A stretch of DNA of 64,000 nucleotides from Bacteroidales bacterium (GTDB lineage: Bacteria; Bacteroidota; Bacteroidia; Bacteroidales; UBA932), in contig JAGAIM010000004.1 in the NCBI GenBank assembly GCA_017626555.1, forward strand, positions 81,849-145,848, written 5' to 3'. Below are positions 36,241 through 43,941 of this stretch, piece after piece (position 1 is the first letter of the stretch; each line of letters opens with the position of its first letter). The notes under the pieces are model-generated. The model saw nothing but the letters and a program-made list of their open reading frames with translations. It made no database searches and was not told the DNA's origin. A program made the position numbers and the translations under genes.

Positions 36241-36930
36241 TTTCTTCTTGCTCACTGTAGCAACGAATTCCTTGAGATAGAACGGTTCGAAGTATGCGAC
36301 ATCTTCGAATCGTTTTTCTTTATATGCATTCAGTGCAGGAGAGAGCATAGAGGATGCCTTCGGATGACACTGGTGGAAATATGCGTTAGGATGCTTGATC
36401 ACATCTGCGCATTTCCCGGCACCGTCGCCGATGAAAAGGCAGGGTCCCTGCTCCAGGTATGCGGCAAAACTTTCTTCACTGACAATGACCGGCGTGGTTT
36501 CAGTCAATTGCCGGCCTTCGGAAGTGAATACCGCTGTATAGACTTCCATACGGCGTGCATCTATCATAGGGATGATGAATTCCAGATCCTCCTTGCGGCA
36601 GGGAACATCCTCGCAGGCAGCCTGTGCTGCGAGTGTGTCAAGGGTGCCTGCTGCAAGCAGTGGCTTTCCTGATCCGAAGCATAAACCTTTGGCTGTAGAG
36701 ACTCCGACACGCAGACCTGTATAGGATCCGGGTCCCTTGCTGACACATATCGCATCACAATCATCAAGCGATAATCCGCATTCGGAAAGCATCTCCCGGA
36801 TGAAGACTGCTGTCAGGGAAGCGTGCGCCTTTGGCGCTGAACTTTCGCGATATGATATGATGGCTCCGTTTTCAACCAGGGCTGTGGAGCATAATGCTGT
36901 TGAAGTTTCTATCAGTATGATCCTTTCCAT
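36232..36930 (-). CDS. tsaB: tRNA threonylcarbamoyladenosine biosynthesis protein TsaB
   Basis: 232 residues. ASKHA-fold partner of TsaD in t6A formation at A37 of ANN-decoding tRNAs. Motifs: ILIETSTALCSTALV at the N-terminus and VSKGPGSYTGLRVGVSTAKG. It follows cvpA by 21 bases on the same strand. Confidence 0.95.
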   Translation of the reverse strand: MERIILIETSTALCSTALVENGAIISYRESSAPKAHASLTAVFIREMLSECGLSLDDCDAICVSKGPGSYTGLRVGVSTAKGLCFGSGKPLLAAGTLDTLAAQAACEDVPCRKEDLEFIIPMIDARRMEVYTAVFTSEGRQLTETTPVIVSEESFAAYLEQGPCLFIGDGAGKCADVIKHPNAYFHQCHPKASSMLSPALNAYKEKRFEDVAYFEPFYLKEFVATVSKKKLF

Positions 36931-36951
36931 TTGGATGCTTGTGTTAGTTGC

Positions 36952-37449
36952 TTATTTGTTCCAGGAGATAAGTTCCTTAAGATATGGGAAAACTGTGTAT
37001 GCCAGATCTTTCAGAGGCGGGAACAGAACGGATTGGTTCAGTGTGTCTTCGCTTACTAAGCCGAATGTGTTGTTGAGTGAACAGAATGCCATTATGGCGA
37101 GCCCTACGACAAGCCCGGCTTTCAGCAGCGAGAATGCCACGCCCAGAAGTCTGTTTAGCCAGCCCAGCATAACAAGTTTGAATGTCCCTTCTATGAGTCT
37201 GCCCAGAACTGTCAGTCCTGCAATCACGGCAATCAGTATCAAGGCAAATGATATGAGTTTCATAATCTGTTCTGACCCCTGGATATATTGGGCCAGCCAT
37301 ACGCTCACCGAAGATGAAAATCTGAAGGACAGCCATACTCCGAGGATAATGGATATTATGGCGATGACCTGTGAAATGAATCCCTTGCGGAATCCCTGGA
37401 TCAGAGCCGGTATGAAACAGATCAAAAGAATAATATCCACTATATTCAT
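36952..37449 (-). CDS. CvpA family membrane protein
   Basis: 165 residues with four transmembrane helices: IILLICFIPALIQGFRKGF (CvpA opening), IAIISIILGVWLSF, IMKLISFALILIAVIAGLTVLG and LKAGLVVGLAIMAFCSL. The family is linked to colicin V production and envelope functions; the molecular role is unknown. Upstream of tsaB in a two-gene unit. Confidence 0.92.
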   Translation of the reverse strand: MNIVDIILLICFIPALIQGFRKGFISQVIAIISIILGVWLSFRFSSSVSVWLAQYIQGSEQIMKLISFALILIAVIAGLTVLGRLIEGTFKLVMLGWLNRLLGVAFSLLKAGLVVGLAIMAFCSLNNTFGLVSEDTLNQSVLFPPLKDLAYTVFPYLKELISWNK

Positions 37450-37466
37450 AATTGCTTTAAAATAAC

Positions 37467-37474
37467 TATATTTG
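37467..37474 (+). promoter_or_regulatory. -7 box upstream of ileS
   Basis: TATATTTG 56 bases before the ileS ATG. A small hairpin TCGGGactgaaCCCGA follows in the leader. No -33 match at the right distance. Confidence 0.45.
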
Positions 37475-37530
37475 CAGATTGAAAAATCGGGACTGAACCC
37501 GAGTGCAAAAATAGATAATAAATTTTATTT

Positions 37531-40500
37531 ATGAAATTTAACGAATATAAAGGTCTTGACCTTGTCGCTGTCGGCAATGAGGTGCTGGACAGATGGAGAA
37601 AGAACCACGCGTTCGAAAAATCACTTGAATTGAGAGAGGGTGCCCCTGAGTTCATTTTCTTCGAGGGACCACCTTCGGCCAATGGTATGCCGGGCATCCA
37701 CCACGTGATGGCCCGTTCCATCAAGGATGCCATCTGCCGCTACAAGACCCAGAGCGGTTACAAGGTGAACCGTCGTGCGGGATGGGATACACACGGCCTT
37801 CCGGTGGAACTTGGTGTCGAGAAGATGCTCGGTATCACTAAGGAGGATATAGGTACAAAGATTTCGGTAGAAGAATATAATGATGCCTGCCGAAAGGAAG
37901 TGATGAAATACACTGCCGAATGGGTCAATATGACCGAAAGAGTAGGGTATTGGGTGGATATGAACGATCCATATATCACATACGACAATCGTTATATCGA
38001 GACACTCTGGTATCTCCTCAAGAAGATATATGACAAGGGACTTCTCTATAAAGGCAAGTCCATACAGCCATATTCCCCTGCTGCGGGAACAGGTCTGAGT
38101 ACTCACGAACTCAATCAGCCGGGCTGCTACCGTGACGTGAAGGATACCACTGCTGTGGCTCAGTTCGCCGTGATCCGTGATGAGAAGTCGGAGTTCCTCT
38201 TCAGTGAGGAAGTTCCTGCATATATCCTTGCCTGGACCACCACACCTTGGACCCTGCCTTCCAATACCGCACTCTGCGTAGGCCCTAACATTGATTATGT
38301 ACGCGTTCTTTCGTTCAACCCATATACAGGCCAGCCAGCCCTCTATGTGGTGGCGCAGGCTCTTGTGAATGCTCACTTCAGTCCTAAGGCTGCCGAGATC
38401 GCTCTGGATGACTATAAGCCGGGCGACAAACTTGTTCCTTTCAAGGTGCTTGACGGCACTCTCAAGGGCACAGATCTCGTGGGTATAAGTTATGAACAAC
38501 TCATCCCTTGGTTCAATCCAGGCGAGGGCGCTTTCAGAGTCATCCCTGGTGATTATGTGACTACGGAAGACGGTACCGGTATCGTTCATATCGCTCCTAC
38601 ATTCGGTGCTGATGACGCGAAAGTGGCTCGTCTCGCGGGAGTTCCCGGTCTTCAGGTAATCGACCGCAACGGTGATCTTCAGGCACAGGTCGATCTTCGT
38701 GGCCGTTTCTTCCGTGTGGAAGACCTTGATCCGGAATATGCCGCTGCCAATATGTCTGCCGATTATGCAGAGTGGGCAGGACGTTATGTGAAGAACGCAT
38801 ACGATGCCGACCTCCCTGCTGATGCTCCTACTCTTGATGTTGACATCTGCGTGATGCTCAAGCAGCAGAACAAGGCTTTCCGCATCGAGAAACATACGCA
38901 TAACTATCCTCACTGCTGGCGTACGGACAAGCCGGTGCTCTACTATCCTCTCAACTCTTGGTTCATCAAGACCACAGCAGTGCGCGAGAGAATGATGGAA
39001 CTTAATGAGGATATCCTCTGGAAGCCGGAATCAACAGGAACAGGCCGTTTCGGAAAATGGCTCGAGAATATCCAGGACTGGAACCTTTCGAGAAGCCGTT
39101 ACTGGGGTACTCCACTCCCTATATGGCAGACAGAAGACGGCAAGGAAGCCAAGTGCATAGGCTCTATCAAGGAACTTTATGCAGAGATTGACAAGGCTGT
39201 TGCTGCCGGATTTATGACAGAGAATCCTTTCGCGGCAAAGGGCTTCGATCCTGAGGATATGTCGAAGGAGAATTATGACAAGATAGATATTCACCGTCCA
39301 TACGTGGACAATATCTTCCTTGTTTCAGACAGCGGAAAGAAGATGGTACGTGAACTTGATCTCATTGACGTATGGTTCGACTCAGGTGCGATGCCGTACG
39401 CTCAGGAAGGCCTCCGCAACCTTGGCTCCGAGAAGTTCGGCATCACTGCCGACTTCATAGCAGAGGGTGTGGATCAGACCCGCGGATGGTTCTATACCCT
39501 TCACGCAATCAATACTATGGTGAGCGACAAGTGCGCTTTCAAGAGAGTTATCTCGAATGGATTGGTGCTGGATAAGGACGGTAACAAGATGAGTAAGCGT
39601 CTCGGAAATGCTGTGGATCCTTTCTGGGCTCTTGATACATACGGCGCTGATGCCCTCAGATGGTATATGCTCACCAATGCACAGCCTTGGGATAATCTGC
39701 GTTTCGATGTGACAGGTGTAGATGAGGTACGCCGCAAATTCTTCGGAACACTCTACAATACATACTCATTTTTCGCTCTTTATGCCAATATCGACGGCTT
39801 CGATCCTGCTTCTGCTCCTGTTCCGATGAACGAGCGTCCAGAGATTGACAGATGGGTGATCTCCCTGCTCAACTCTCTTGTAAAGGATGTTGTGGCAGCA
39901 TACGAAGACTATGATATAACAACAGCAGGTCGTTTGATCCAGGATTTCGTTTGTGATCACGTCAGCAACTGGTACGTCCGTCTCGGAAGAAAGAGATTCT
40001 GGGGAGGCACGATGGATACAGACAAATTGTCTGCTTACCAGACCCTTTATCAGGTTCTCGTGGCAGTAGCGAAACTCGCCGCTCCTATCGCTCCTTTCTT
40101 TATGGACCGACTTTATCTTGACCTTGTGGAAGGAGAGGAGTCCGTACATTATGTAGCGATGCCGGAGTATGATGAGACTGTCGTGGATAAGGATCTTGAG
40201 GAGCGTATGGCGCTCTCTCAGAGGGCTACCTCAATGGTACTTGCACTTCGTCGCAAGGCCGAAATTAATGTCCGTAAGCCACTCTCAAAAATAATCATAC
40301 CTGTTCTTGATGCACGTGTGAAAGAGCAGTTGGAACAGATCAAGACGCTGATCCTCAACGAAGTGAATGTCAAGGAAGCAGAGTTCATATCAGACACTGC
40401 AGGTCTTATCACCAAGAAGATTAAGCCTAATTTCAAGACCCTTGGCAAGATCTATGGCAAGCAGATGAAGGAGATTGCCGCTGCATTCGGTACCCTTTCG

Positions 40501-40962
40501 CAGGAAGTGATCAATGCAATCCAGGCATCTGAGGCTTCTGGCACAGGATATGTTTTGAATCTTCCGTCGGGAGATGTCACTCTTAACAAGGGTGATTATG
40601 AGATCTCATCCGAGGATATGCCGGGCTGGCTTGTAGCAACAGAAGGAGCGATGACAATCGCTCTTGATATAACAGTTACTGAAGAATTGAAGCAGGAGGG
40701 CGTTGCGCGCGAACTTATCAATCGCATCCAGAATCTCAGAAAGAGCAGCGGATTTGATGTGACCGACAAGGTTGATGTGACGATCTATGCAGACGGAGAG
40801 GATGGTGCAGAAATATCGGCATCCCTTGCTAACTTTAGTGAATATGTTGCAGCACAGACACTTGCGCTTTCTGTTAAGGCGGCTGCACTCGAAGATGCAG
40901 GTGATGCGCCGGAGGTGGAATGGAATGATGGAAACATCCGCATTTCCGTTGCTAGAAGATAG
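37531..40962 (+). CDS. ileS: Isoleucyl-tRNA synthetase, long (IleRS2-like) form with GIHH motif
   Basis: 1143 residues, the length of the eukaryote-like IleRS2 class. The first class I signature, normally HxGH, reads PGIHH (Gly55-Ile56-His57-His58), i.e. the first and third positions are swapped. The second signature KMSKR (686-690) is normal. The editing CP1 domain has TTPWTLPSNTAL; the anticodon-binding domain and a long C-terminal region follow. It charges tRNA-Ile. From the literature as I remember it, IleRS2 forms with the GxHH swap are strongly resistant to mupirocin. Confidence 0.95.
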   Translation: MKFNEYKGLDLVAVGNEVLDRWRKNHAFEKSLELREGAPEFIFFEGPPSANGMPGIHHVMARSIKDAICRYKTQSGYKVNRRAGWDTHGLPVELGVEKMLGITKEDIGTKISVEEYNDACRKEVMKYTAEWVNMTERVGYWVDMNDPYITYDNRYIETLWYLLKKIYDKGLLYKGKSIQPYSPAAGTGLSTHELNQPGCYRDVKDTTAVAQFAVIRDEKSEFLFSEEVPAYILAWTTTPWTLPSNTALCVGPNIDYVRVLSFNPYTGQPALYVVAQALVNAHFSPKAAEIALDDYKPGDKLVPFKVLDGTLKGTDLVGISYEQLIPWFNPGEGAFRVIPGDYVTTEDGTGIVHIAPTFGADDAKVARLAGVPGLQVIDRNGDLQAQVDLRGRFFRVEDLDPEYAAANMSADYAEWAGRYVKNAYDADLPADAPTLDVDICVMLKQQNKAFRIEKHTHNYPHCWRTDKPVLYYPLNSWFIKTTAVRERMMELNEDILWKPESTGTGRFGKWLENIQDWNLSRSRYWGTPLPIWQTEDGKEAKCIGSIKELYAEIDKAVAAGFMTENPFAAKGFDPEDMSKENYDKIDIHRPYVDNIFLVSDSGKKMVRELDLIDVWFDSGAMPYAQEGLRNLGSEKFGITADFIAEGVDQTRGWFYTLHAINTMVSDKCAFKRVISNGLVLDKDGNKMSKRLGNAVDPFWALDTYGADALRWYMLTNAQPWDNLRFDVTGVDEVRRKFFGTLYNTYSFFALYANIDGFDPASAPVPMNERPEIDRWVISLLNSLVKDVVAAYEDYDITTAGRLIQDFVCDHVSNWYVRLGRKRFWGGTMDTDKLSAYQTLYQVLVAVAKLAAPIAPFFMDRLYLDLVEGEESVHYVAMPEYDETVVDKDLEERMALSQRATSMVLALRRKAEINVRKPLSKIIIPVLDARVKEQLEQIKTLILNEVNVKEAEFISDTAGLITKKIKPNFKTLGKIYGKQMKEIAAAFGTLSQEVINAIQASEASGTGYVLNLPSGDVTLNKGDYEISSEDMPGWLVATEGAMTIALDITVTEELKQEGVARELINRIQNLRKSSGFDVTDKVDVTIYADGEDGAEISASLANFSEYVAAQTLALSVKAAALEDAGDAPEVEWNDGNIRISVARR

Positions 40963-40998
40963 ACTTTTGAAATATTAACTAATAAAACAGATAACACT

Positions 40999-41409
40999 AT
41001 GGCAGAAGAAATCAAGAACACCCCAGAGATGAAGGTTCGTTATAGTGACGAGGAACTCCAGGAGTTCAAGGCCATTATTCTCGAGATGCTGGAAAAAGCA
41101 AAGAAGGAGTACAAGACACTCCGTGATATCGTGACACACGATTCCAGCAATGATATTGAGGATACCTCTCCTACGTTCAAGGTGATGGAAGAAGGTGCTA
41201 TGACTTTATCAAAGGAGGAGGCAGGAGCATTGGCTCAGCGTCAGTACAAGTTCATTCAGAATCTCGAGGCTGCGCTCATCAGAATAGAGAACAAGACATA
41301 CGGAGTATGCCGTATGACCGGCAAACTCATCCCTAAGGAGAGACTTCGCCTTGTTCCTCACGCAACCCTTACCGTCGAGGCTAAGGAAATGATGAACAAG
41401 AACAAGTAG
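40999..41409 (+). CDS. DksA/TraR-like protein with degenerate zinc finger
   Basis: 136 residues. The coiled coil and a tip with acidic residues (SSNDIEDTSPTFK) resemble DksA, which binds the RNA polymerase secondary channel. The C-terminal zinc finger is reduced to YGVCRMTGKLIPKERLRLVP: one Cys instead of four, as seen in many Bacteroidetes DksA-like proteins. It sits four bases before lspA, probably in one transcript with ileS. Confidence 0.88.
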   Translation: MAEEIKNTPEMKVRYSDEELQEFKAIILEMLEKAKKEYKTLRDIVTHDSSNDIEDTSPTFKVMEEGAMTLSKEEAGALAQRQYKFIQNLEAALIRIENKTYGVCRMTGKLIPKERLRLVPHATLTVEAKEMMNKNK

Positions 41410-41412
41410 TTT

Positions 41413-42012
41413 ATGAAGTTGTCTAAAGGCAGAAGACTGTTCATATTGGGAGCAATCCTTGTCGTCATTGACCAGATCATCAAGGTTCTGGTCAAGACGA
41501 ATATGGATCTGGGAGAGACTATTGATGTAATCGGGGACTGGTTCAAACTCCATTTTGTCCTCAATAAAGGTATGGCCTTCGGTATGGCTTTCGGAGGACT
41601 TTGGGGCAAGATCCTCCTGTCTGTCTTCCGCATCGTACTGTTTGTCGTACTTTTCCGCTGGATCGGCAGACTTTCGCAGAGGCAGGACACTCCTACAGGT
41701 GTTCTGGTGGGTCTTACAATGATTACTGCCGGAGCGTTAGGAAATATAATCGACTGCTTCTTTTATGGCCTTATATGGCCTGAAACTGTAACTCCTGGCG
41801 CACCGTTCGCATTTATGTTCGGAATGGTTGTGGATATGTTCTATTTCCCACTTTTTGACTATCAGTTACCGTGGATGGACTACCCGCGTACCTTCTTTGG
41901 CGCGGTCTTTAACTTCGCAGATAGTTGCGTTACCTGCGGTGCTATCTATCTTCTTCTCTTCCAATATAAATATTTTGCAAAGGAAGAGGAAAAAATGAAG
42001 GAAATGAAATAA
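41413..42012 (+). CDS. lspA: Lipoprotein signal peptidase
   Basis: 199 residues. Aspartic peptidase of the inner membrane that cleaves lipoprotein signals. Catalytic Asp residues lie in GNIIDCFF and FNFADSCVT; four transmembrane helices are visible, and DQIIKVLVKTNM is the conserved first segment. An insertion between the two Asp regions makes it longer than the E. coli enzyme (164), as in other Bacteroidetes. It would process the many lipoproteins encoded in this window. Confidence 0.95.
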   Translation: MKLSKGRRLFILGAILVVIDQIIKVLVKTNMDLGETIDVIGDWFKLHFVLNKGMAFGMAFGGLWGKILLSVFRIVLFVVLFRWIGRLSQRQDTPTGVLVGLTMITAGALGNIIDCFFYGLIWPETVTPGAPFAFMFGMVVDMFYFPLFDYQLPWMDYPRTFFGAVFNFADSCVTCGAIYLLLFQYKYFAKEEEKMKEMK

Positions 42013-42017
42013 AATAT

Positions 42018-42047
42018 TTGCAGTTTTCGAAAATATTTGTATCTTTG
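42018..42047 (+). promoter_or_regulatory. Promoter of tRNA-Ser
   Basis: TTG at 42018-42020, 19 bases, then TATCTTTG at 42040-42047; the tRNA begins 28 bases later. Confidence 0.7.
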
Positions 42048-42074
42048 CATTCCCTTACAAAAGGGAATCATATT

Positions 42075-42159
42075 GGAGAGTTGGCAGAGTGGTCGAATGC
42101 GGCGGTCTTGAAAACCGTTGATCTTAACGGGTCCGGGGGTTCGAATCCCTCACTCTCCG
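42075..42159 (+). tRNA. tRNA-Ser (anticodon UGA)
   Basis: Cloverleaf folds by eye: acceptor GGAGAGT (42075-42081) pairs with ACTCTCC (42152-42158), discriminator G42159. The anticodon stem GCGGT/ACCGT closes loop CTTGAAA, giving anticodon TGA at 42109-42111. A long variable arm (typical of tRNA-Ser) precedes the T-arm with GTTCGAATC. CCA is not encoded. A strong terminator follows. Confidence 0.95.
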
Positions 42160-42162
42160 CAG

Positions 42163-42200
42163 AAAAAAAGAGATATTCAATTTGAATATCTCTTTTTTTT
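42163..42200. terminator. Terminator of tRNA-Ser
   Basis: Perfect 18-base inverted repeat (42163-42180 and 42182-42199) with A7 and T8 ends, usable in both directions. The TTTG at its centre (42181-42184) may also serve as the -33 element of the next promoter. Confidence 0.85.
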
Positions 42201-42209
42201 TTATCTTTG
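42181..42209 (+). promoter_or_regulatory. Promoter of the DUF3791/DUF3990 module
   Basis: TTTG 42181-42184, 17 bases, TATCTTTG 42202-42209. The spacing is a little short, but the -7 box is exact and is followed directly by a palindrome. Confidence 0.6.
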
Positions 42210-42211
42210 CT

Positions 42212-42252
42212 AAGTTTGCGAGTATATTATTTGATGATATACTCGCAAACTT
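42212..42252. promoter_or_regulatory. Palindromic operator-like site (16-bp arms)
   Basis: Arms 42212-42227 and 42237-42252 are perfect reverse complements around a 9-base spacer. It begins three bases after the -7 box and ends nine bases before the start codon, the position expected for an autoregulatory repressor site, or for an RNA hairpin masking the ribosome site. Confidence 0.7.
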
Positions 42253-42261
42253 TCTATTTTG

Positions 42262-42483
42262 ATGGATACAAATTTAGAGATAGGTTATTTCATTTCCTTC
42301 TGTATAGAGCAGTACAAGAGTGAAAAAGGAATCAGCGGTGGTGAGGCAATGGCTTTATTGTCAGAGTTCGGAGTTCTGAAATATTTGGCAGAGCATTGGG
42401 AAATATTGCATACGCAGAGTCGTCAGTGGATTATCGAAGACATCGATGAATTTATAAGAGTGAGAAAAGGGGAAGAAGTATGA
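42262..42483 (+). CDS. DUF3791-like small protein
   Basis: 73 residues. IGYFISFCIEQYKSEKGISGGEA and LSEFGVLKYLAEHWEILHTQ match the pattern of DUF3791, small helical proteins often encoded beside DUF3990. The true ATG is at 42262. The stop overlaps the next start (ATGA). Probably the regulatory or neutralising partner of the DUF3990 protein; this is inference from family context. Confidence 0.75.
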   Translation: MDTNLEIGYFISFCIEQYKSEKGISGGEAMALLSEFGVLKYLAEHWEILHTQSRQWIIEDIDEFIRVRKGEEV

Positions 42484-42965
42484 AAATCTATCACGGAAGT
42501 ATAGACAAGGTTGAGACTCCGGAGATTCGAGAGTCAAACCGAACGCTTGACTATGGCCGAGGTTTCTATACCACTACTTCATACGAACAGGCAGAGTCTT
42601 GGGTAAGACGTAGGATGGGTGAGAAGAGGGTTACACTCGGTTATATCTCTGTATATGAGTTTGATGAGATGGCACTACAGAATCTGAACGTTCTCGTTTT
42701 TGATTCTCCATCAGATGAGTGGGTGGAGTTCGTAATGAAGAATCGTACTCAAAAGGGTTATCTTCATAAATATGACCTCGTATATGGACAGGTAGCCAAT
42801 GATAAAGTGTATGCTGCATTTGCTTTGTACGAAGGCGGTTTGCTGGATAAGAAAACATTGATTTCTGAATTGAAGGCCTATACGCTGGTGGATCAGTATT
42901 TGTTCCACACATCAGAGTCTCTTCAGTATATAAAGTTTGTTGAAGCGAAGGAGGTGATATTATGA
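42480..42965 (+). CDS. DUF3990 protein, probable ADP-ribosyltransferase-fold effector
   Basis: 161 residues. IYHGS (residues 3-7), DYGRGFYTTTSYEQAESW and a later YDLVYGQVANDKVYAAF are the three blocks of DUF3990, which I recall being placed in the ADP-ribosyltransferase clan: the YHGS strand would bind NAD, GxGFYTT the nicotinamide side, and the VANDKV block the catalytic position. No signal peptide. Overlaps both neighbours by four bases. Could be a toxin, or a regulatory modifier; no toxicity evidence is available. Confidence 0.8.
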   Translation: MKIYHGSIDKVETPEIRESNRTLDYGRGFYTTTSYEQAESWVRRRMGEKRVTLGYISVYEFDEMALQNLNVLVFDSPSDEWVEFVMKNRTQKGYLHKYDLVYGQVANDKVYAAFALYEGGLLDKKTLISELKAYTLVDQYLFHTSESLQYIKFVEAKEVIL

Positions 42966-43180
42966 ATCTGACCATTACTCAAGAGAATGTTCATCTTCTG
43001 CTTCCGTCCAAACTCAGTCGGATGGCAAATATGCTGGCAGAGGATAAGGGCATCAGCATAGTGGAGGCTATGAAGATGCTGTATGCTTCTGAAGTTTATT
43101 CGAGATTGGAAAAGGAATCTACAAAGGCCTGGCATCTCGGTGCTGTAGCATTGTACGAAGATTTCCAAGCAGGTGTCTGA
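42962..43180 (+). CDS. Small helical protein, third gene of the module
   Basis: 72 residues. PSKLSRMANMLAEDKGISIVEAMKMLYASEVYSRLEKESTKAWHLG (in part LSRMANMLAEDKGISIVEAM) resembles the first gene in its DKGIS-x-EAM core, so it may be a DUF3791 relative or an antitoxin-like protein. It ends with ALYEDFQAG. Start overlaps the DUF3990 stop by four bases, so the three proteins are made together. Confidence 0.7.
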   Translation: MNLTITQENVHLLLPSKLSRMANMLAEDKGISIVEAMKMLYASEVYSRLEKESTKAWHLGAVALYEDFQAGV

Positions 43181-43387
43181 TTCTTTCGAATTGACTTGCG
43201 CGTTTCGAATGAAGATGCCTTATTTGCAACAAGTTGTATTCCACTCGGTTTGCACAATTGCTTTTATTGGCCTTATATTAAGATTTAAAAGTAGGTGTGA
43301 AGTGAATCACTTATGGTTTTAATTTTGTAGATTTGCGGGAGTTGCCGGTCAGTGCCGGCAGATCTTTCATTTGTGCAATTACAGAAT

Positions 43388-43912
43388 ATGGAAAATAAGG
43401 TAAAAGATAACAGCAAGTGTCTTGCTGAGACCTTCAATTACTCGGAGGATGATGCGAAGTTTATGATGATGGCTATTAAGTTGTCTGAAGACAATATTGA
43501 TTCCGGTGGCGGTCCTTTCGGGGCAGTGATCGTACGCGATGGTGAGGTAATCGCAACAGGTACCAACAGGGTGGTTCCGAATGCCGATCCCACCGCACAC
43601 GCGGAGGTTATGGCAATCCGCAATGCCTGTGCTGCTCTAGGTACATTCCAACTGAAAGGATGTACGGTTTATAGTTCCTGCGAACCGTGCCCTATGTGTC
43701 TGAGTGCCTTATATTGGGCAGGTGTAAGCAGGATATGTTACGGCAATACCAAGGATGATGCAAAGGCCATCGACTTTGATGACTCATTCATATATGACCA
43801 GTTGGAACTCAATTACGAGGACCGTTCGATCAAATGCGAACATTTTATGCGTTCAGATGCATTGAGGGCATTCCGCAAATGGGACGAGAAGCAAGATAAA
43901 ATGCCATATTGA
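43388..43912 (+). CDS. Nucleoside/guanine deaminase family protein
   Basis: 174 residues. Zinc deaminase motifs PTAHAEVMAIR and SSCEPCPMCLSALYWAG; the later KAIDFDDSFIYDQL resembles B. subtilis guanine deaminase rather than tadA, which lacks that C-terminal part. Likely converts guanine to xanthine. The ATG at 43388 is chosen because the conserved region starts soon after. The 207 bases upstream hold a possible -7 box TAGATTTG at 43328-43335 and no gene. It is convergent with the PurF-like gene. Confidence 0.82.
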   Translation: MENKVKDNSKCLAETFNYSEDDAKFMMMAIKLSEDNIDSGGGPFGAVIVRDGEVIATGTNRVVPNADPTAHAEVMAIRNACAALGTFQLKGCTVYSSCEPCPMCLSALYWAGVSRICYGNTKDDAKAIDFDDSFIYDQLELNYEDRSIKCEHFMRSDALRAFRKWDEKQDKMPY

Positions 43913-43941
43913 TACCCGCAAATGGTCAATTGCAGTCCGTA

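Noticed and set aside
37450-37530. T-box leader before ileS
   Set aside because: The leader is too short and lacks the T-box consensus; only a small hairpin is visible.
37621-38913. 430-residue open frame antisense to ileS
   Set aside because: Antisense to a conserved synthetase with no recognisable domain or promoter.
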